DNA of 64,000 nt from Streptococcus sp. F0442. Lineage in GTDB: Bacteria; Bacillota; Bacilli; Lactobacillales; Streptococcaceae. Positions 34,955 to 43,250 of this stretch are shown in pieces. The DNA is taken from the NCBI RefSeq assembly GCF_000314795.2, contig NZ_KB373316.1, positions 62,001 to 126,000 on the forward strand, given 5' to 3'. Within the stretch, counting starts at the first letter, position 1. Every line of letters starts with the position of its first letter. The notes beneath the pieces are model-generated. The model worked only from the letters and a program-made list of their open reading frames with translations. It made no database searches and was not told where the DNA came from. Both the position numbers and the translations under genes were made by a program.

Positions 34955-35083
34955 ATGAAACTCTTGAAATGGATGAAAGAACCCAAAAAGATTAAGAAAC
35001 CAAATGAGCAAACCGATCTGGAAAAGACGGAATTTGGTCTCCAAGTCCTGCAACAAACCCAAGAATTTTTCTTGATCTACTAG
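34955..35083 (+). CDS. 42-residue charged peptide upstream of ABC operon 1
   Basis: ATG 34955 lies eight bases after a perfect AAGGAGG and opens a 42-codon frame ending TAG, 15 bases before the ATPase start. The peptide begins MKLLKWMKEPKKIKKP, very basic, then turns acidic (TDLEKTEFGLQVLQQ). It sits inside the operon transcript driven by the BceR-type promoter and is absent from the second operon. Unknown family; it may be a leader peptide or a small regulator of the pump. Support is the ribosome site and position, not homology. Confidence 0.55.
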   Translation: MKLLKWMKEPKKIKKPNEQTDLEKTEFGLQVLQQTQEFFLIY

Positions 35084-35098
35084 TAAAAGGAGAAAAGT

Positions 35099-35857
35099 AT
35101 GTCATTGCTAGACGTTCAACACATCAAAAAAATCTACAAAACCCGCTTTCAAGGGACGCAGGTTGAAGCCCTAAAGGACATTCATTTTACCGTGGAAAAT
35201 GGCGAATACGTTGCCATCATGGGGGAATCAGGGTCCGGGAAATCGACCCTCCTCAATATCCTAGCCATGCTGGACCAGCCGACCGAAGGGCGGGTCTATC
35301 TCAACGGTACCGATACTTCAACTATCAAGAACAAGGATGCCTCGAGCTTCCGTCGGGAAAAACTAGGATTTGTCTTTCAAGACTTTAATCTGCTCGATAC
35401 CTTGTCCGTCAAGGACAATATCCTTCTCCCTCTCGTCCTCTCACGCAGACCCGTCAAGGAAATGATGAGTAAGGTGGATAGCGTGAGTCGGGAACTGGGC
35501 ATTCACCAGCTTCTTGAGAAATATCCCTACGAAATCTCTGGTGGGCAAAAACAACGGGTGGCTGTAGCACGGGCCATCATCACCTCACCTGAAATCCTCC
35601 TTGCCGATGAACCAACAGGGGCGCTGGATTCTAAGTCCTCGGCTGCGTTGCTCGATGTCTTTGAAGACATCAATAGCATGGGGCAAACCATTCTCATGGT
35701 GACCCATTCGACCGCCGCAGCAGCGAGGGCCAAGCGCGTGCTCTTTATCAAGGACGGGATCCTCTACAACCAGATCTTCCGCGGGGAAAAGACAGAGCGT
35801 CAGATGTTCCAAGAAATCTCAGATACTCTGACAGTCATGGCAAGTGAGGTGGGGTAG
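35099..35857 (+). CDS. BceA-type ABC transporter ATP-binding protein 1
   Basis: A 252-residue ATPase of the MacB/LolD/Bce class. Walker A is GESGSGKS near residue 42, Q-loop FVFQDFNLLDTL, signature SGGQKQRVAVARAI, Walker B ILLADEPTGALDS and H-loop VTHSTAAA. It pairs with the FtsX-like permease directly after it to detoxify or release peptide antibiotics at the membrane and to signal to the kinase upstream. It is nearly identical to the protein encoded at 53207. Confidence 0.94.
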   Translation: MSLLDVQHIKKIYKTRFQGTQVEALKDIHFTVENGEYVAIMGESGSGKSTLLNILAMLDQPTEGRVYLNGTDTSTIKNKDASSFRREKLGFVFQDFNLLDTLSVKDNILLPLVLSRRPVKEMMSKVDSVSRELGIHQLLEKYPYEISGGQKQRVAVARAIITSPEILLADEPTGALDSKSSAALLDVFEDINSMGQTILMVTHSTAAAARAKRVLFIKDGILYNQIFRGEKTERQMFQEISDTLTVMASEVG

Positions 35858-37843
35858 ATGTTTCGATTAACCACTAAATTAGCTTGCTCCAATCTGATCA
35901 AGAACCGCAAGCTCTATTATCCCTTTGCGATTGCAATCATTCTCGCAGTGACCATCGCCTACCTCTTTGACTCCCTGACCTTTAATCCCCATATTCACGA
36001 GCTTCGAGGGGGATCTCCCATCCTCTTCACCCTTGGATTGGGACTGTTCGTGGTAAATGTTGCGGGGGCTATCATCGTGCTCTATGCCAATAGCTTTGTC
36101 ATGAAAAACCGCTCCAAGGAGTTGGGAATTTACAGTATGCTAGGCCTTGAGAAACGCCATCTCATCAGCATGATCTTCAAGGAACTCTTGATCTTTGGCT
36201 TTGTGACTATCTCAGCCGGTGTCTTGATCGGGGCTCTCTTTGACAAGCTGATCTTTGCCTTTCTCTTGAAACTGATGAAGATGAAGGTTCAGCTGGTATC
36301 TACCTTCCAACCTGGGATTGTCATCTTGGTCTTTGTCACCTTTGGTCTCATCTTTGGCCTCTTAGTTTTTCTCAATGCTTGGCGCATTCTCCGTTTGAAT
36401 GCCCTGCAATTGACGCGTGAGAAGGCTAGTGGTGAAAAGAAAGCCCGCTTCTTGTGGCCCCAAACCATCCTGGGCTTAGCCTCTCTCGGTTTTGGCTACT
36501 ACCTGGCTTTGTCAGTCAAAGACCCCATGTCTGCGATTTTGATCTTCTTTCTAGCCGTTGTCTTGGTTATGATCGGGACCTACTTACTCTTTAATGCGGG
36601 GATCACCGTCTTCTTGCATCTTCTTAAGAAAAAGAAGAACTATTATTACCAACCCAACAACATGATCTCGGTCTCTAACCTTATCTATCGCATGAAGAAA
36701 AATGCGGTGGGCCTTGCGACCATTGCCATCCTCTCGACCATGGTGCTGGTGACGATCTCTGCTGCCACCAACATCTATGTCGGTGGCGAAATGATCAAGA
36801 AAATCATGAATCCACATGATTTCTCCATTCAAGGAAAAGGGGTGGACCTGGAGCAAATCAACCAGAAGTTTGATGAATTTGCTTCTGAGCATCATCTTGA
36901 GATCAAAAATCGTGACCTGGTGAACTATGCCACCTTTGGGGTCGAATCACAAAAGGGCACAGACTTCACGGTCTATCCTGATGATGAACGCGATGTCAGA
37001 CCGCGGACAGTCTTTCTGGTCTTTGATGCAGCTAGCTATGAGCAAATGACCGGAGAACACGTTGATCTGGCCGGCAACCAAGTCGTTCTCTTTGCCCATA
37101 ACCAGGCTCTGACAGGGCAGAAACAGTTCACCATCAATGGGCAAGACTTCCAAATCAAGGAAGAAGTGACCAAGGATTTTATCACGGATCATGTCCCAAA
37201 CATCTTTAACATGCTGACGGAGGATTTCAATTACCTGATCGTACCTGACCTTTCAGCCTTTGTTGCCAAGTTTCCGAACCTTGCTGTCGTTACCCAAATC
37301 TATGGTGGTTTCAATGTCAATGTTGACGAAGACCAGCAACTCAAGCTGGCAGCCAGCTATGACAAGATGATCGATGAATTGAGCAGCCAACAGGGCCAAG
37401 GAACATTTGTCTATGGAGGCAATCGAGCATATAATGTGAGAGAAATGAATAGCCTCTTTGGTGGCATCTTCTTTATCGGTATTTTCTTGTCATTGATCTT
37501 TATGGTCGGAACAGTCATCGTTATCTACTACAAGCAAATTTCAGAAGGCTATGAAGACCGTGACCGCTTTGTCATCCTCCAACAGGTGGGACTTGATGAA
37601 GATGAGGTCAAACGGACCATCAACCGTCAAGTGCGGACCGTCTTCTTCCTTCCCCTCATCTTTGCCTTTGTCCACCTGGCCTTTGCCTACCATATGATCC
37701 GCCTGATCCTCAAAGCCCTTGGCGTGATTAATAGTGGCCAAGTCCTCGTCGTCACCCTCAGTGTCTGTGCTGTCTTTCTTATCACCTACCTGATCGTCTT
37801 TTGGATCACCTCTCGGAGTTATCGTAAGATTGTGCAGATTTAG
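35858..37843 (+). CDS. BceB-type FtsX-like permease 1
   Basis: A 661-residue permease with ten predicted helices. The N-terminal helix starts near residue 21, an FtsX domain covers about 60-180, and a large extracellular domain of roughly 200 residues (about 310-525) lies between helices 7 and 8, the ligand-binding hallmark of Bce permeases. The C-terminal part has VIYYKQISEGYEDRDRFVIL, a conserved cytoplasmic segment. The gene starts at the base after the ATPase stop. Confidence 0.92.
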   Translation: MFRLTTKLACSNLIKNRKLYYPFAIAIILAVTIAYLFDSLTFNPHIHELRGGSPILFTLGLGLFVVNVAGAIIVLYANSFVMKNRSKELGIYSMLGLEKRHLISMIFKELLIFGFVTISAGVLIGALFDKLIFAFLLKLMKMKVQLVSTFQPGIVILVFVTFGLIFGLLVFLNAWRILRLNALQLTREKASGEKKARFLWPQTILGLASLGFGYYLALSVKDPMSAILIFFLAVVLVMIGTYLLFNAGITVFLHLLKKKKNYYYQPNNMISVSNLIYRMKKNAVGLATIAILSTMVLVTISAATNIYVGGEMIKKIMNPHDFSIQGKGVDLEQINQKFDEFASEHHLEIKNRDLVNYATFGVESQKGTDFTVYPDDERDVRPRTVFLVFDAASYEQMTGEHVDLAGNQVVLFAHNQALTGQKQFTINGQDFQIKEEVTKDFITDHVPNIFNMLTEDFNYLIVPDLSAFVAKFPNLAVVTQIYGGFNVNVDEDQQLKLAASYDKMIDELSSQQGQGTFVYGGNRAYNVREMNSLFGGIFFIGIFLSLIFMVGTVIVIYYKQISEGYEDRDRFVILQQVGLDEDEVKRTINRQVRTVFFLPLIFAFVHLAFAYHMIRLILKALGVINSGQVLVVTLSVCAVFLITYLIVFWITSRSYRKIVQI

Positions 37844-37866
37844 GAAAAGAAACTCAAATTAAATTA

Positions 37867-38004
37867 GAAACTTTCCTTAGGTGAGTACGGACGTCAGCGA
37901 ACTTCGAAGAAGTTCCATGACTAATTATTGAGCCTAAGGTCTCAATAATTCCGAGTGCCTGAAACATAATTATTTCAGGCACTTTTCTCACAGCGGAAAG
38001 TTTC
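37867..38004 (+). repeat. structured repeat type 1, copy 2
   Basis: 138 bp with ends GAAACTTTCC/GGAAAGTTTC. H1 is the same as copy 1; H2 is AATTATTGAG/CTCAATAATT instead of AGTTTTGGA/TCCAAAACT, and H3 is GTGCCTGAAA/TTTCAGGCAC, so both stems keep pairing despite different sequence. CCTTAGG near the 5' end and loop CCTAAGG in H2 are unchanged. It starts 24 bases after the permease stop. The rest of the 367-base gap (37844-38210) is AT-rich with only the SemiSWEET terminator. Confidence 0.9.
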
Positions 38005-38164
38005 AATATACTCTAATAATAATCAGATATTATTTGGATATTTTTGCACAATAATCCAGCATAGGTTATTCAAAGAAAAGAATTGTCAATTTTTTTAGCT
38101 TGCTCATAGCGGGCTTTTTTGTACGAAAACCGACTGCGATTGTTTTTGTTTTTCAAAGGGATAC

Positions 38165-38198
38165 ACAAAAAAGACTGAACCCGTAGAGTTCAGTCTTT
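38165..38198 (-). terminator. terminator of the minus-strand SemiSWEET gene
   Basis: Stem AAGACTGAAC/GTTCAGTCTT with a 7-base loop; the A-run on its left gives the T-run on the minus strand. Confidence 0.85.
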
Positions 38199-38210
38199 GT
38201 TCACTTTCTA

Positions 38211-38474
38211 TTAAAGTGATGTAAGGAAAGTCAATCCCCCTAGGATGACACCTGCCGAATTCGGAATGATCAAAATCCAGTCTTTTTTAGGTTCCTTTGT
38301 CCAACCATAAATGACCCAGATCAAGCAAGAAATAGCAGCTGACAAGGGTTGGAAAGGTTGGGCCTTATTTCCCTGTAAATTAGCAATAATTTGTGGGATG
38401 TAGGCAATGAAAACGATAATCCCAATAAAGGCACCGATCGAGCCAACGATTTGGTTGATTTTTTGTTTATTCAT
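38211..38474 (-). CDS. SemiSWEET sugar transporter / PQ-loop protein 1
   Basis: An 87-residue three-helix protein that dimerises to make a sugar channel-like transporter. The PQ motif is in FIAYIPQIIANLQGNKAQPFQPL on helix 1, helix 2 is AAISCLIWVIYGW, helix 3 GVILGGLTFLTSL. Divergent from a paralogue 280 bases away. Sugar specificity cannot be told. Confidence 0.9.
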   Translation of the reverse strand: MNKQKINQIVGSIGAFIGIIVFIAYIPQIIANLQGNKAQPFQPLSAAISCLIWVIYGWTKEPKKDWILIIPNSAGVILGGLTFLTSL

Positions 38475-38690
38475 AAAATTTTACCTCTGTGTATCAAAAT
38501 AGCATAAGTAGGAAGAAAATGCAATTAATTTGCATGTTATTCGAGATGAAAATGATTACATTTCCACAAAATTAGACAATATATCTAAAAACAACAATTA
38601 GAGAGAATATTCCCTCGAAAAGAAATCCATCTTCCTGCAAAATCACAAGATTGTGACACTTTACAGTTTGGTAACATTTGAAAAAAGCAC

Positions 38691-38719
38691 TTGAATTTGT
38701 AAAAGACAAAAGGTAGAAT
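38691..38719 (+). promoter_or_regulatory. promoter of SemiSWEET 2
   Basis: TTGAAT (38691-38696) and TAGAAT (38714-38719) with a 17-base spacer. The 280-base divergent region otherwise holds AT-rich DNA and the minus-strand promoter near 38501 (TATGCT on that strand). Confidence 0.65.
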
Positions 38720-38753
38720 AGTGCGTACTCAAAAAATGAAAGGTATTTTGAAA

Positions 38754-39011
38754 ATGAATGAAAAACAAATGAAAATTCTTGGTTGGGTTGCGACCTTTAT
38801 GTCTGTTATGATGTATGTGTCTTACTTCCCACAAATCATGGATAACCTCGCAGGTCACAAAGGAAACTTTGTTCAACCCCTTGTCGCAGCCATCAACTGT
38901 AGTCTTTGGGTTTACTACGGACTCTTCAAAAAAGAACGCGATATCCCACTTGCTGCAGCCAATGCTCCAGGTATCATCTTTGGTTTGATCACAGCGATCA
39001 CAGCCTTGTAA
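38754..39011 (+). CDS. SemiSWEET sugar transporter / PQ-loop protein 2
   Basis: An 85-residue paralogue of the divergent gene: PQ motif in SYFPQIMDNLAGHKGNFVQPL, then AAINCSLWVYYGLF and GIIFGLITAITAL. The frame runs from 38721, but ATG 38754 follows AAAGG at nine bases and starts at the family N-terminus. Homodimer is the rule in this family, but two co-located copies allow a heterodimer. Confidence 0.9.
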   Translation: MNEKQMKILGWVATFMSVMMYVSYFPQIMDNLAGHKGNFVQPLVAAINCSLWVYYGLFKKERDIPLAAANAPGIIFGLITAITAL

Positions 39012-39022
39012 TTAATGAAAGA

Positions 39023-39202
39023 GAGAGTGGGACAGAAATCGGTAATTCGTTAGAATTCGATTTCGTCGTCCCACCTCCGCACAGTTGAGTAGGGCTTAAA
39101 AGCTGATGAAATCAGCGTAGTAGAGCCCACTCAACCACTGCGTCTTTGCTTGACAATCCAAAGACAATTGAGAGGCCAGGACTTTTGTCCCAGCCTCTTT
39201 TT
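39023..39202 (+). repeat. dispersed structured repeat type 2, copy C
   Basis: Full copy, differing from copy A by a few bases (one base lost in GGGCTTAAAAG, CTTTGCTTG for CTTGCTCG). Ends in GTCCCAGCCTCTTTTT and lies directly after the SemiSWEET 2 stop, so it likely terminates that gene. Confidence 0.85.
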
Positions 39203-39225
39203 GGTGGAATGAATCATTTCCATGG

Positions 39226-39231
39226 TATAAT
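39226..39231 (+). promoter_or_regulatory. extended -10 promoter
   Basis: TATAAT preceded by TGG, 40 bases before the DUF1722 gene. Confidence 0.6.
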
Positions 39232-39270
39232 GGGAGGACTATTCATAGAGAAGATCAAAAGGAGACAAGA

Positions 39271-39648
39271 GTGGATCAAAAACATCACTGCCAAGTCCTA
39301 TGGGCGAAAAATAAATACCTGGTGCTCAGTCATTCCAGCAACATTTACAAGGAGATTCGAGAATACCTCAAGCAAGACCAGGTGGAGGTCAGCCACGTCG
39401 AGGACCTGATCCAGCAAGCGCTGGCCTTGCCGGAAAATCGTGGTCAGGTCTCCAATGCCTTCCAGCATATCTGGGGTTATTTTAAAAAGCAGGCGACTCC
39501 TGAGGAAAAGGCTGACTTCATGCTGCTACTTGAGAAATATCAGCATGGACAAGCTAGTCAAGAGGATCTCATCAAGGGGATCCAGACGCTCCTAGAGCGC
39601 TACCCGAATCGCTACTTACAAGACTCGACGCTACTAGGAGGTCAATAG
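39271..39648 (+). CDS. DUF1722 (YbgA-like) protein
   Basis: A 125-residue protein of the YbgA/DUF1722 family: LWAKNKYLVLSHSSNIYKEI at the start, SNAFQHIWGYFKKQATPEEK in the middle, LLERYPNRYLQDSTLL near the end. It starts at GTG, ten bases after AAAAGGAGA. In other bacteria this domain is often fused or adjacent to photolyase or other DNA-repair genes, and here the next gene (touching its stop) is a pyrimidine-dimer glycosylase, so a repair role is likely but unproven. Confidence 0.88.
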   Translation: MDQKHHCQVLWAKNKYLVLSHSSNIYKEIREYLKQDQVEVSHVEDLIQQALALPENRGQVSNAFQHIWGYFKKQATPEEKADFMLLLEKYQHGQASQEDLIKGIQTLLERYPNRYLQDSTLLGGQ

Positions 39649-40014
39649 ATGAGACTCTGGCACCAAGACTTGATTCCCAAACTTCCTCGTCCCCAGCTCC
39701 TGGGCCAACACCGGGAATGCTGCGCTCTTCGAGGCAATGGCTGGGGCAAGAAGCACGCGACGGTCAACTATGTCTTTGACTACTCTCCCTATCGTCTCTA
39801 TGCCTATCACCGACTAATCATGGAGGAGATGACCGCTCGTGGCTATAAGGTCAGCCCAGAGTGGTGGGAGTCGACCTACCGAGGCAAGAACTGTCCAGCC
39901 TATCCAGAGCTGGAAGAGGAAGCATTGAGCACACCCATCTATCCCGAGCATCAGGAAACTTACCTACAAGAATGTCTAGACAATCTAGCAGAAAAAGGGA
40001 TTTATTTAGATTAA
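39649..40014 (+). CDS. pyrimidine-dimer DNA glycosylase-like protein (T4 endonuclease V type)
   Basis: A 121-residue protein beginning MRLWHQDLIPKLPRPQLLGQ, then HRECCALRGNGWGKKHATVN, the signature of the bacterial TIGR02328/DenV-like family. T4 endonuclease V uses the N-terminal amine (after Met removal) and a nearby Glu; here Arg2, His5 and Glu23 (in HRECC) align with that layout. Expected to nick DNA at UV-induced cyclobutane dimers. Its ATG follows the upstream stop directly, after AGGAGG. Confidence 0.85.
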   Translation: MRLWHQDLIPKLPRPQLLGQHRECCALRGNGWGKKHATVNYVFDYSPYRLYAYHRLIMEEMTARGYKVSPEWWESTYRGKNCPAYPELEEEALSTPIYPEHQETYLQECLDNLAEKGIYLD

Positions 40015-40017
40015 GAA

Positions 40018-40047
40018 AGAACGGACCAGACCAGGTTCGTTTTTTTG
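40018..40047 (+). terminator. terminator before the MazG operon
   Basis: AACGGACC/GGTTCGTT stem (one G-T pair), six-base loop, then seven T. Confidence 0.75.
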
Positions 40048-40069
40048 CGCGAAAAACCAACAAAATGCT

Positions 40070-40106
40070 TTGAAAGCGTTAATTTCTTTCTCAAACATGC
40101 TATAAT
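40070..40106 (+). promoter_or_regulatory. promoter of the MazG/GIY-YIG operon with CRE-like sequence
   Basis: Extended -10 TGCTATAAT (TATAAT 40101-40106), 35 bases before the MazG start. TTGAAAGCGTTAATT at 40070-40084 resembles a CcpA site, matching all but one or two fixed positions, but could be chance in AT-rich DNA. Confidence 0.5.
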
Positions 40107-40140
40107 AATAGGAGATTATGCACAGGAAAAGGATAGACGG

Positions 40141-40479
40141 ATGAAGGAATTAATCGACTTAATTAATCAATTTAGAGATGAACGTGACTGGAGAAAGTTT
40201 CATAATGAAAAAGATCTAGCCATTTCGATTTCATTAGAAGCAAGCGAATTGTTGGAACTTTTTCAATGGAAACAATCAGAGGAGGTAGTTGAAAAATCAT
40301 TGCAAGATATCAAAGAAGAGCTTGCGGATGTTTTTATGTATTCTTTAATGTTGGCAGATAATTTGAATCTGGATGTAGAAGAAATTATAAAAGAGAAAAT
40401 GGATATAAATTCAAAAAAATATCCTGTAGAATTGAGTAAGGGTAGCAATAAAAAATATACGGACTTGGAGAAAAAATGA
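40141..40479 (+). CDS. MazG-like nucleotide pyrophosphohydrolase
   Basis: A 112-residue all-alpha NTP pyrophosphatase. The metal-binding pattern is present: SLEASELLELFQWK (ExxE) and KEELADVFMYSLMLAD (ExxD), followed by KMDINSKKYPVELSKG. It would hydrolyse (d)NTPs or modified nucleotides to monophosphates. ATG 40141 is chosen over the upstream frame since it starts at the fold. Its TGA stop overlaps the ATG of the GIY-YIG-DUF2075 gene, so the two are translated together. Much more AT-rich than the neighbours upstream, suggesting acquisition. Confidence 0.9.
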   Translation: MKELIDLINQFRDERDWRKFHNEKDLAISISLEASELLELFQWKQSEEVVEKSLQDIKEELADVFMYSLMLADNLNLDVEEIIKEKMDINSKKYPVELSKGSNKKYTDLEKK

Positions 40480-42206
40480 GCAACATTCAGTCACCTGTAG
40501 TCATAGAAATCGACTATTCAAGTCGAACATTTGATCAATTAAAAGAAACAATTGCACCAAAACATTCTAAGCTCATTTTTGATTACCCAACTGTATATAT
40601 CGTAAATGATGAAACTAAAAATAAGTATAGCGTATATGTTGGAGAAACAACAGATATTATTCGAAGAACAAATCAGCATTTGTCAGATGATATAAAGAAG
40701 GATAGAGAAGATTGGCGACAATTTGAACAATCTAAAACTTCTAAAATGTTTGTCATTGGGCATAACCATTTTAATAAATCATTGACATTGGATATTGAGA
40801 ATAAATTAATGCTCTATCTTTCAAGTGTTGAACAGGTTGAACGTGTTCAAAATAGAAGAGGGAATCCTCAAAATCAATACTATACTTCTGAGGAATTGGA
40901 CGAGATTTTTTCAAAGATTTGGAGAAGCCTAAATCGGAAAAACCACTATTTATTTCCAGCAGAAAGCTTTATTCGAAATTCAGCGATATTTAAATCCTCT
41001 CCATTTCACAAGTTAACGGATGAACAAGTAAAGGCCAAAAATGAAATTTTGCTAAAAATCACCTCTGTTATCAGTAGAAATAAAACAGGAGTTTTAATTT
41101 TAGTAAAGGGTGATGCTGGTGCAGGAAAAACAGTTTTGATGAGTTCTCTCGTTGATGATTTGTTGAATTCTGAAGATATTCAGATGATTCGTGAAAATAA
41201 TGATATCAATCTAGTTGTGAATCATGATGACCAACTCAGTGTTTACCAAGAAATTGAGAAAAAATTAGAATGGAAGAGTGGATCAAATATTAATGTTGTG
41301 ATGAAACCAACTCAATTTTTAAATGCTCTGAAAAAAGAAAAAACTGATGCTGGAATTGTAGTGGTTGATGAAGGTCACTTGTTATTGACTGCAAAAAATC
41401 AAGCCTATTTAGGCGGGAATCATTTAAATGATTTACTCGCTAAATCTAAAGTGGTCGTGTTAGTTTATGATGAAAATCAGATCATGAATAAATCCCAAAT
41501 ATGGACAGATGATGCTTTCTTGAAATTGGAGCATGAAGCCAATTTAAAAGGAAATCTCATTACACTACATAACCAAATGCGTATCCATGCAACAAAAGAA
41601 ACAGTTGAATGGATAAGAAACCTGATTGATGCTGGAGTTGTAAATGAGGTTCCAATTGATAATGATTATGATATTAGAGTTTTTGACTCTCCTGAGGAAC
41701 TTCAAAGTGCAATCATGGAAAAAAATGATAATCAGAGTTTAGGGATTTCACGCTTAACAGCAACCTATGATTGGGAATATAGTAGTCAATCAAAACCGAA
41801 GGATTCTGACTATTGGTGTGTCCGTATCGGAGACTGGTCTTGTCCGTGGAACAGACAACTTGCAAAAGAAAAAGAATCTAAACATTTATCCTGGATAGAG
41901 CAGTCTCAAACGATTCATGAAATTGGCTCAACGTTTACCGTTCAGGGATTTGATCTAAATTATGTGGGAGTTATCATTGGCCCATCTGTCAAATATAGAG
42001 AAGGGAAAATTATTTTTGATATAAGTGAAAGCAAAAATAAAAGTGCTGTTCAAAACAGAAAACTTGAATCAGGTGAAATGATTAATTACGGAGAAACATT
42101 ATTGCGAAATGAGTTAAATGTTTTGTTAACCCGTGGAGTTAACGGGCTATACGTCTATGCGGTTGATGAAGAACTTCAACAAGCATTAAAAAAGGCGACA
42201 AGATAA
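40476..42206 (+). CDS. GIY-YIG nuclease fused to DUF2075 (Schlafen-type) ATPase/helicase
   Basis: A 576-residue two-part protein. Residues 38-110 look like a GIY-YIG endonuclease (TVYIVND, KYSVYVGETTDIIRRTNQH). Residues about 205-570 are a P-loop ATPase of the DUF2075 group: Walker A KGDAGAGKTV near 212, Walker B GIVVVDEGHLL near 294, sensor motif LVYDENQIMNKSQ near 328, HNQMRIH near 366, and the terminal helicase-like NELNVLLTRGVNGLYVYAVD. Such proteins are found in accessory and defence loci. ATGA overlap with MazG implies joint function, perhaps nucleotide sensing coupled to nucleic-acid cleavage; this is inference. Confidence 0.87.
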   Translation: MSNIQSPVVIEIDYSSRTFDQLKETIAPKHSKLIFDYPTVYIVNDETKNKYSVYVGETTDIIRRTNQHLSDDIKKDREDWRQFEQSKTSKMFVIGHNHFNKSLTLDIENKLMLYLSSVEQVERVQNRRGNPQNQYYTSEELDEIFSKIWRSLNRKNHYLFPAESFIRNSAIFKSSPFHKLTDEQVKAKNEILLKITSVISRNKTGVLILVKGDAGAGKTVLMSSLVDDLLNSEDIQMIRENNDINLVVNHDDQLSVYQEIEKKLEWKSGSNINVVMKPTQFLNALKKEKTDAGIVVVDEGHLLLTAKNQAYLGGNHLNDLLAKSKVVVLVYDENQIMNKSQIWTDDAFLKLEHEANLKGNLITLHNQMRIHATKETVEWIRNLIDAGVVNEVPIDNDYDIRVFDSPEELQSAIMEKNDNQSLGISRLTATYDWEYSSQSKPKDSDYWCVRIGDWSCPWNRQLAKEKESKHLSWIEQSQTIHEIGSTFTVQGFDLNYVGVIIGPSVKYREGKIIFDISESKNKSAVQNRKLESGEMINYGETLLRNELNVLLTRGVNGLYVYAVDEELQQALKKATR

Positions 42207-42246
42207 GATGCTTCTTATTTCCCAAATTTTTTTCGAATAATAGAAG

Positions 42247-42271
42247 TAGAGGGATCTTCCCTCTATTTTTT
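42247..42271 (+). terminator. terminator of the MazG operon
   Basis: TAGAGGGA/TCCCTCTA stem with 3-base loop and T-run. Confidence 0.88.
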
Positions 42272-42288
42272 ATCGAAAAGGAGCAGGG

Positions 42289-43164
42289 ATGCAGAAAAGA
42301 CACGCGCATGTATCGCCGACCTTGGACATTATGGCCAAGAAGATTTTTAGTTTGCCAGAGGTGACGGCAGCATTTATTCGAGATATTTTAGAGCTGGATG
42401 TAGCAGACGCTCAGATTGTGGAGGGAAGCCAGCCCCACAATATGGCTTATGAGGAGGATGACTTGTTCTCCACTGCGGTGGATGTGAGAGCCAAGCTCCA
42501 TGATGGAACCGAGGTGATCATCGAGATCCAGATTCGCAAGCAGCAGTATTTCTTGAATCGGTTCCATTACTATTTGGCCAATCAGCTGGTGGAGAATGTG
42601 CAAAAACTGCGCCAGCAAGGACAGACACATAAGATGTACGAGCAGATGGAGCCCGTCTATGGGATTGCGATTTTGGAGAAGTCGCTCTTACTAGACGAAG
42701 AGGCCGCTATCAACAAATACTGGCTGACCAATAGCCGCTCTGGCAAGCAACTCAAGGCCTATTATAAAAATGGCAAGCACCAAAATCTTCTGCAGGTTGC
42801 CTTTTTAGAGCTAGACAAGTATAATAAAGATGAGAACCTGACAGATGCAGGCAGACAATGGTTGGAGTTTTTTGGGAATCTTCCCTTTACAAAAGCTCCC
42901 AGTCAGGCAGTTGCTCACGCAGATTCATTATTAGATTCATCTAGCTGGACCAAGGAGGAAAAGACCATGATAGACGAGCGTATTCGCATTCAAGAAAATT
43001 ATGATATGACCCTGGAGACGGCGATTGATGAAGCGCGAGAAGAAGGTCTGGAACAAGGTCGTAAACAGTTAGTGTGCGAAATGATCTCACGAGGAATGAC
43101 ACCTGAGTTTATCTCAGATATGACAGGTTTGTCGCTTGAAGAGATTGAGACTCTTCTTTCTTGA
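42289..43164 (+). CDS. Rpn-family PD-(D/E)XK nuclease (transposase-like)
   Basis: A 291-residue protein of the PDDEXK_2/Rpn family. The catalytic core is VDVRAKLHDG then EVIIEIQIRKQQYF (D-x-EIQ), followed by RFHYYLANQL and YGIAILEK. The C-terminal end is a charged helix with EEGLEQGRKQLV and a small helix-turn (MTPEFISDMTGLSLEEI). Family members promote recombination or act as DNA endonucleases; despite database naming they are not linked to a transposon here. Ribosome site AAAGGAG. Confidence 0.9.
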   Translation: MQKRHAHVSPTLDIMAKKIFSLPEVTAAFIRDILELDVADAQIVEGSQPHNMAYEEDDLFSTAVDVRAKLHDGTEVIIEIQIRKQQYFLNRFHYYLANQLVENVQKLRQQGQTHKMYEQMEPVYGIAILEKSLLLDEEAAINKYWLTNSRSGKQLKAYYKNGKHQNLLQVAFLELDKYNKDENLTDAGRQWLEFFGNLPFTKAPSQAVAHADSLLDSSSWTKEEKTMIDERIRIQENYDMTLETAIDEAREEGLEQGRKQLVCEMISRGMTPEFISDMTGLSLEEIETLLS

Positions 43165-43170
43165 GTCGTT

Positions 43171-43197
43171 AAAAGAGGCGCTGCCTCTTTTCTTTTT
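43171..43197 (+). terminator. terminator of the Rpn gene
   Basis: AAAAGAGGC/GCCTCTTTT stem with a GCT loop. Confidence 0.85.
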
Positions 43198-43250
43198 GAA
43201 AAAACTTGAAAATTTTCCCGTTTTTTCAATCCGCCTTTCTAGAATTGTGG

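Noticed and set aside
39146-39409. 87-codon frame crossing repeat copy C into the DUF1722 gene
   Set aside because: It consists of repeat sequence plus an alternative phase of the next gene.
42289-43164. Active transposon suggested by the transposase-like label of the Rpn protein
   Set aside because: No terminal inverted repeats or target duplication flank it; the core is a PD-(D/E)XK nuclease.
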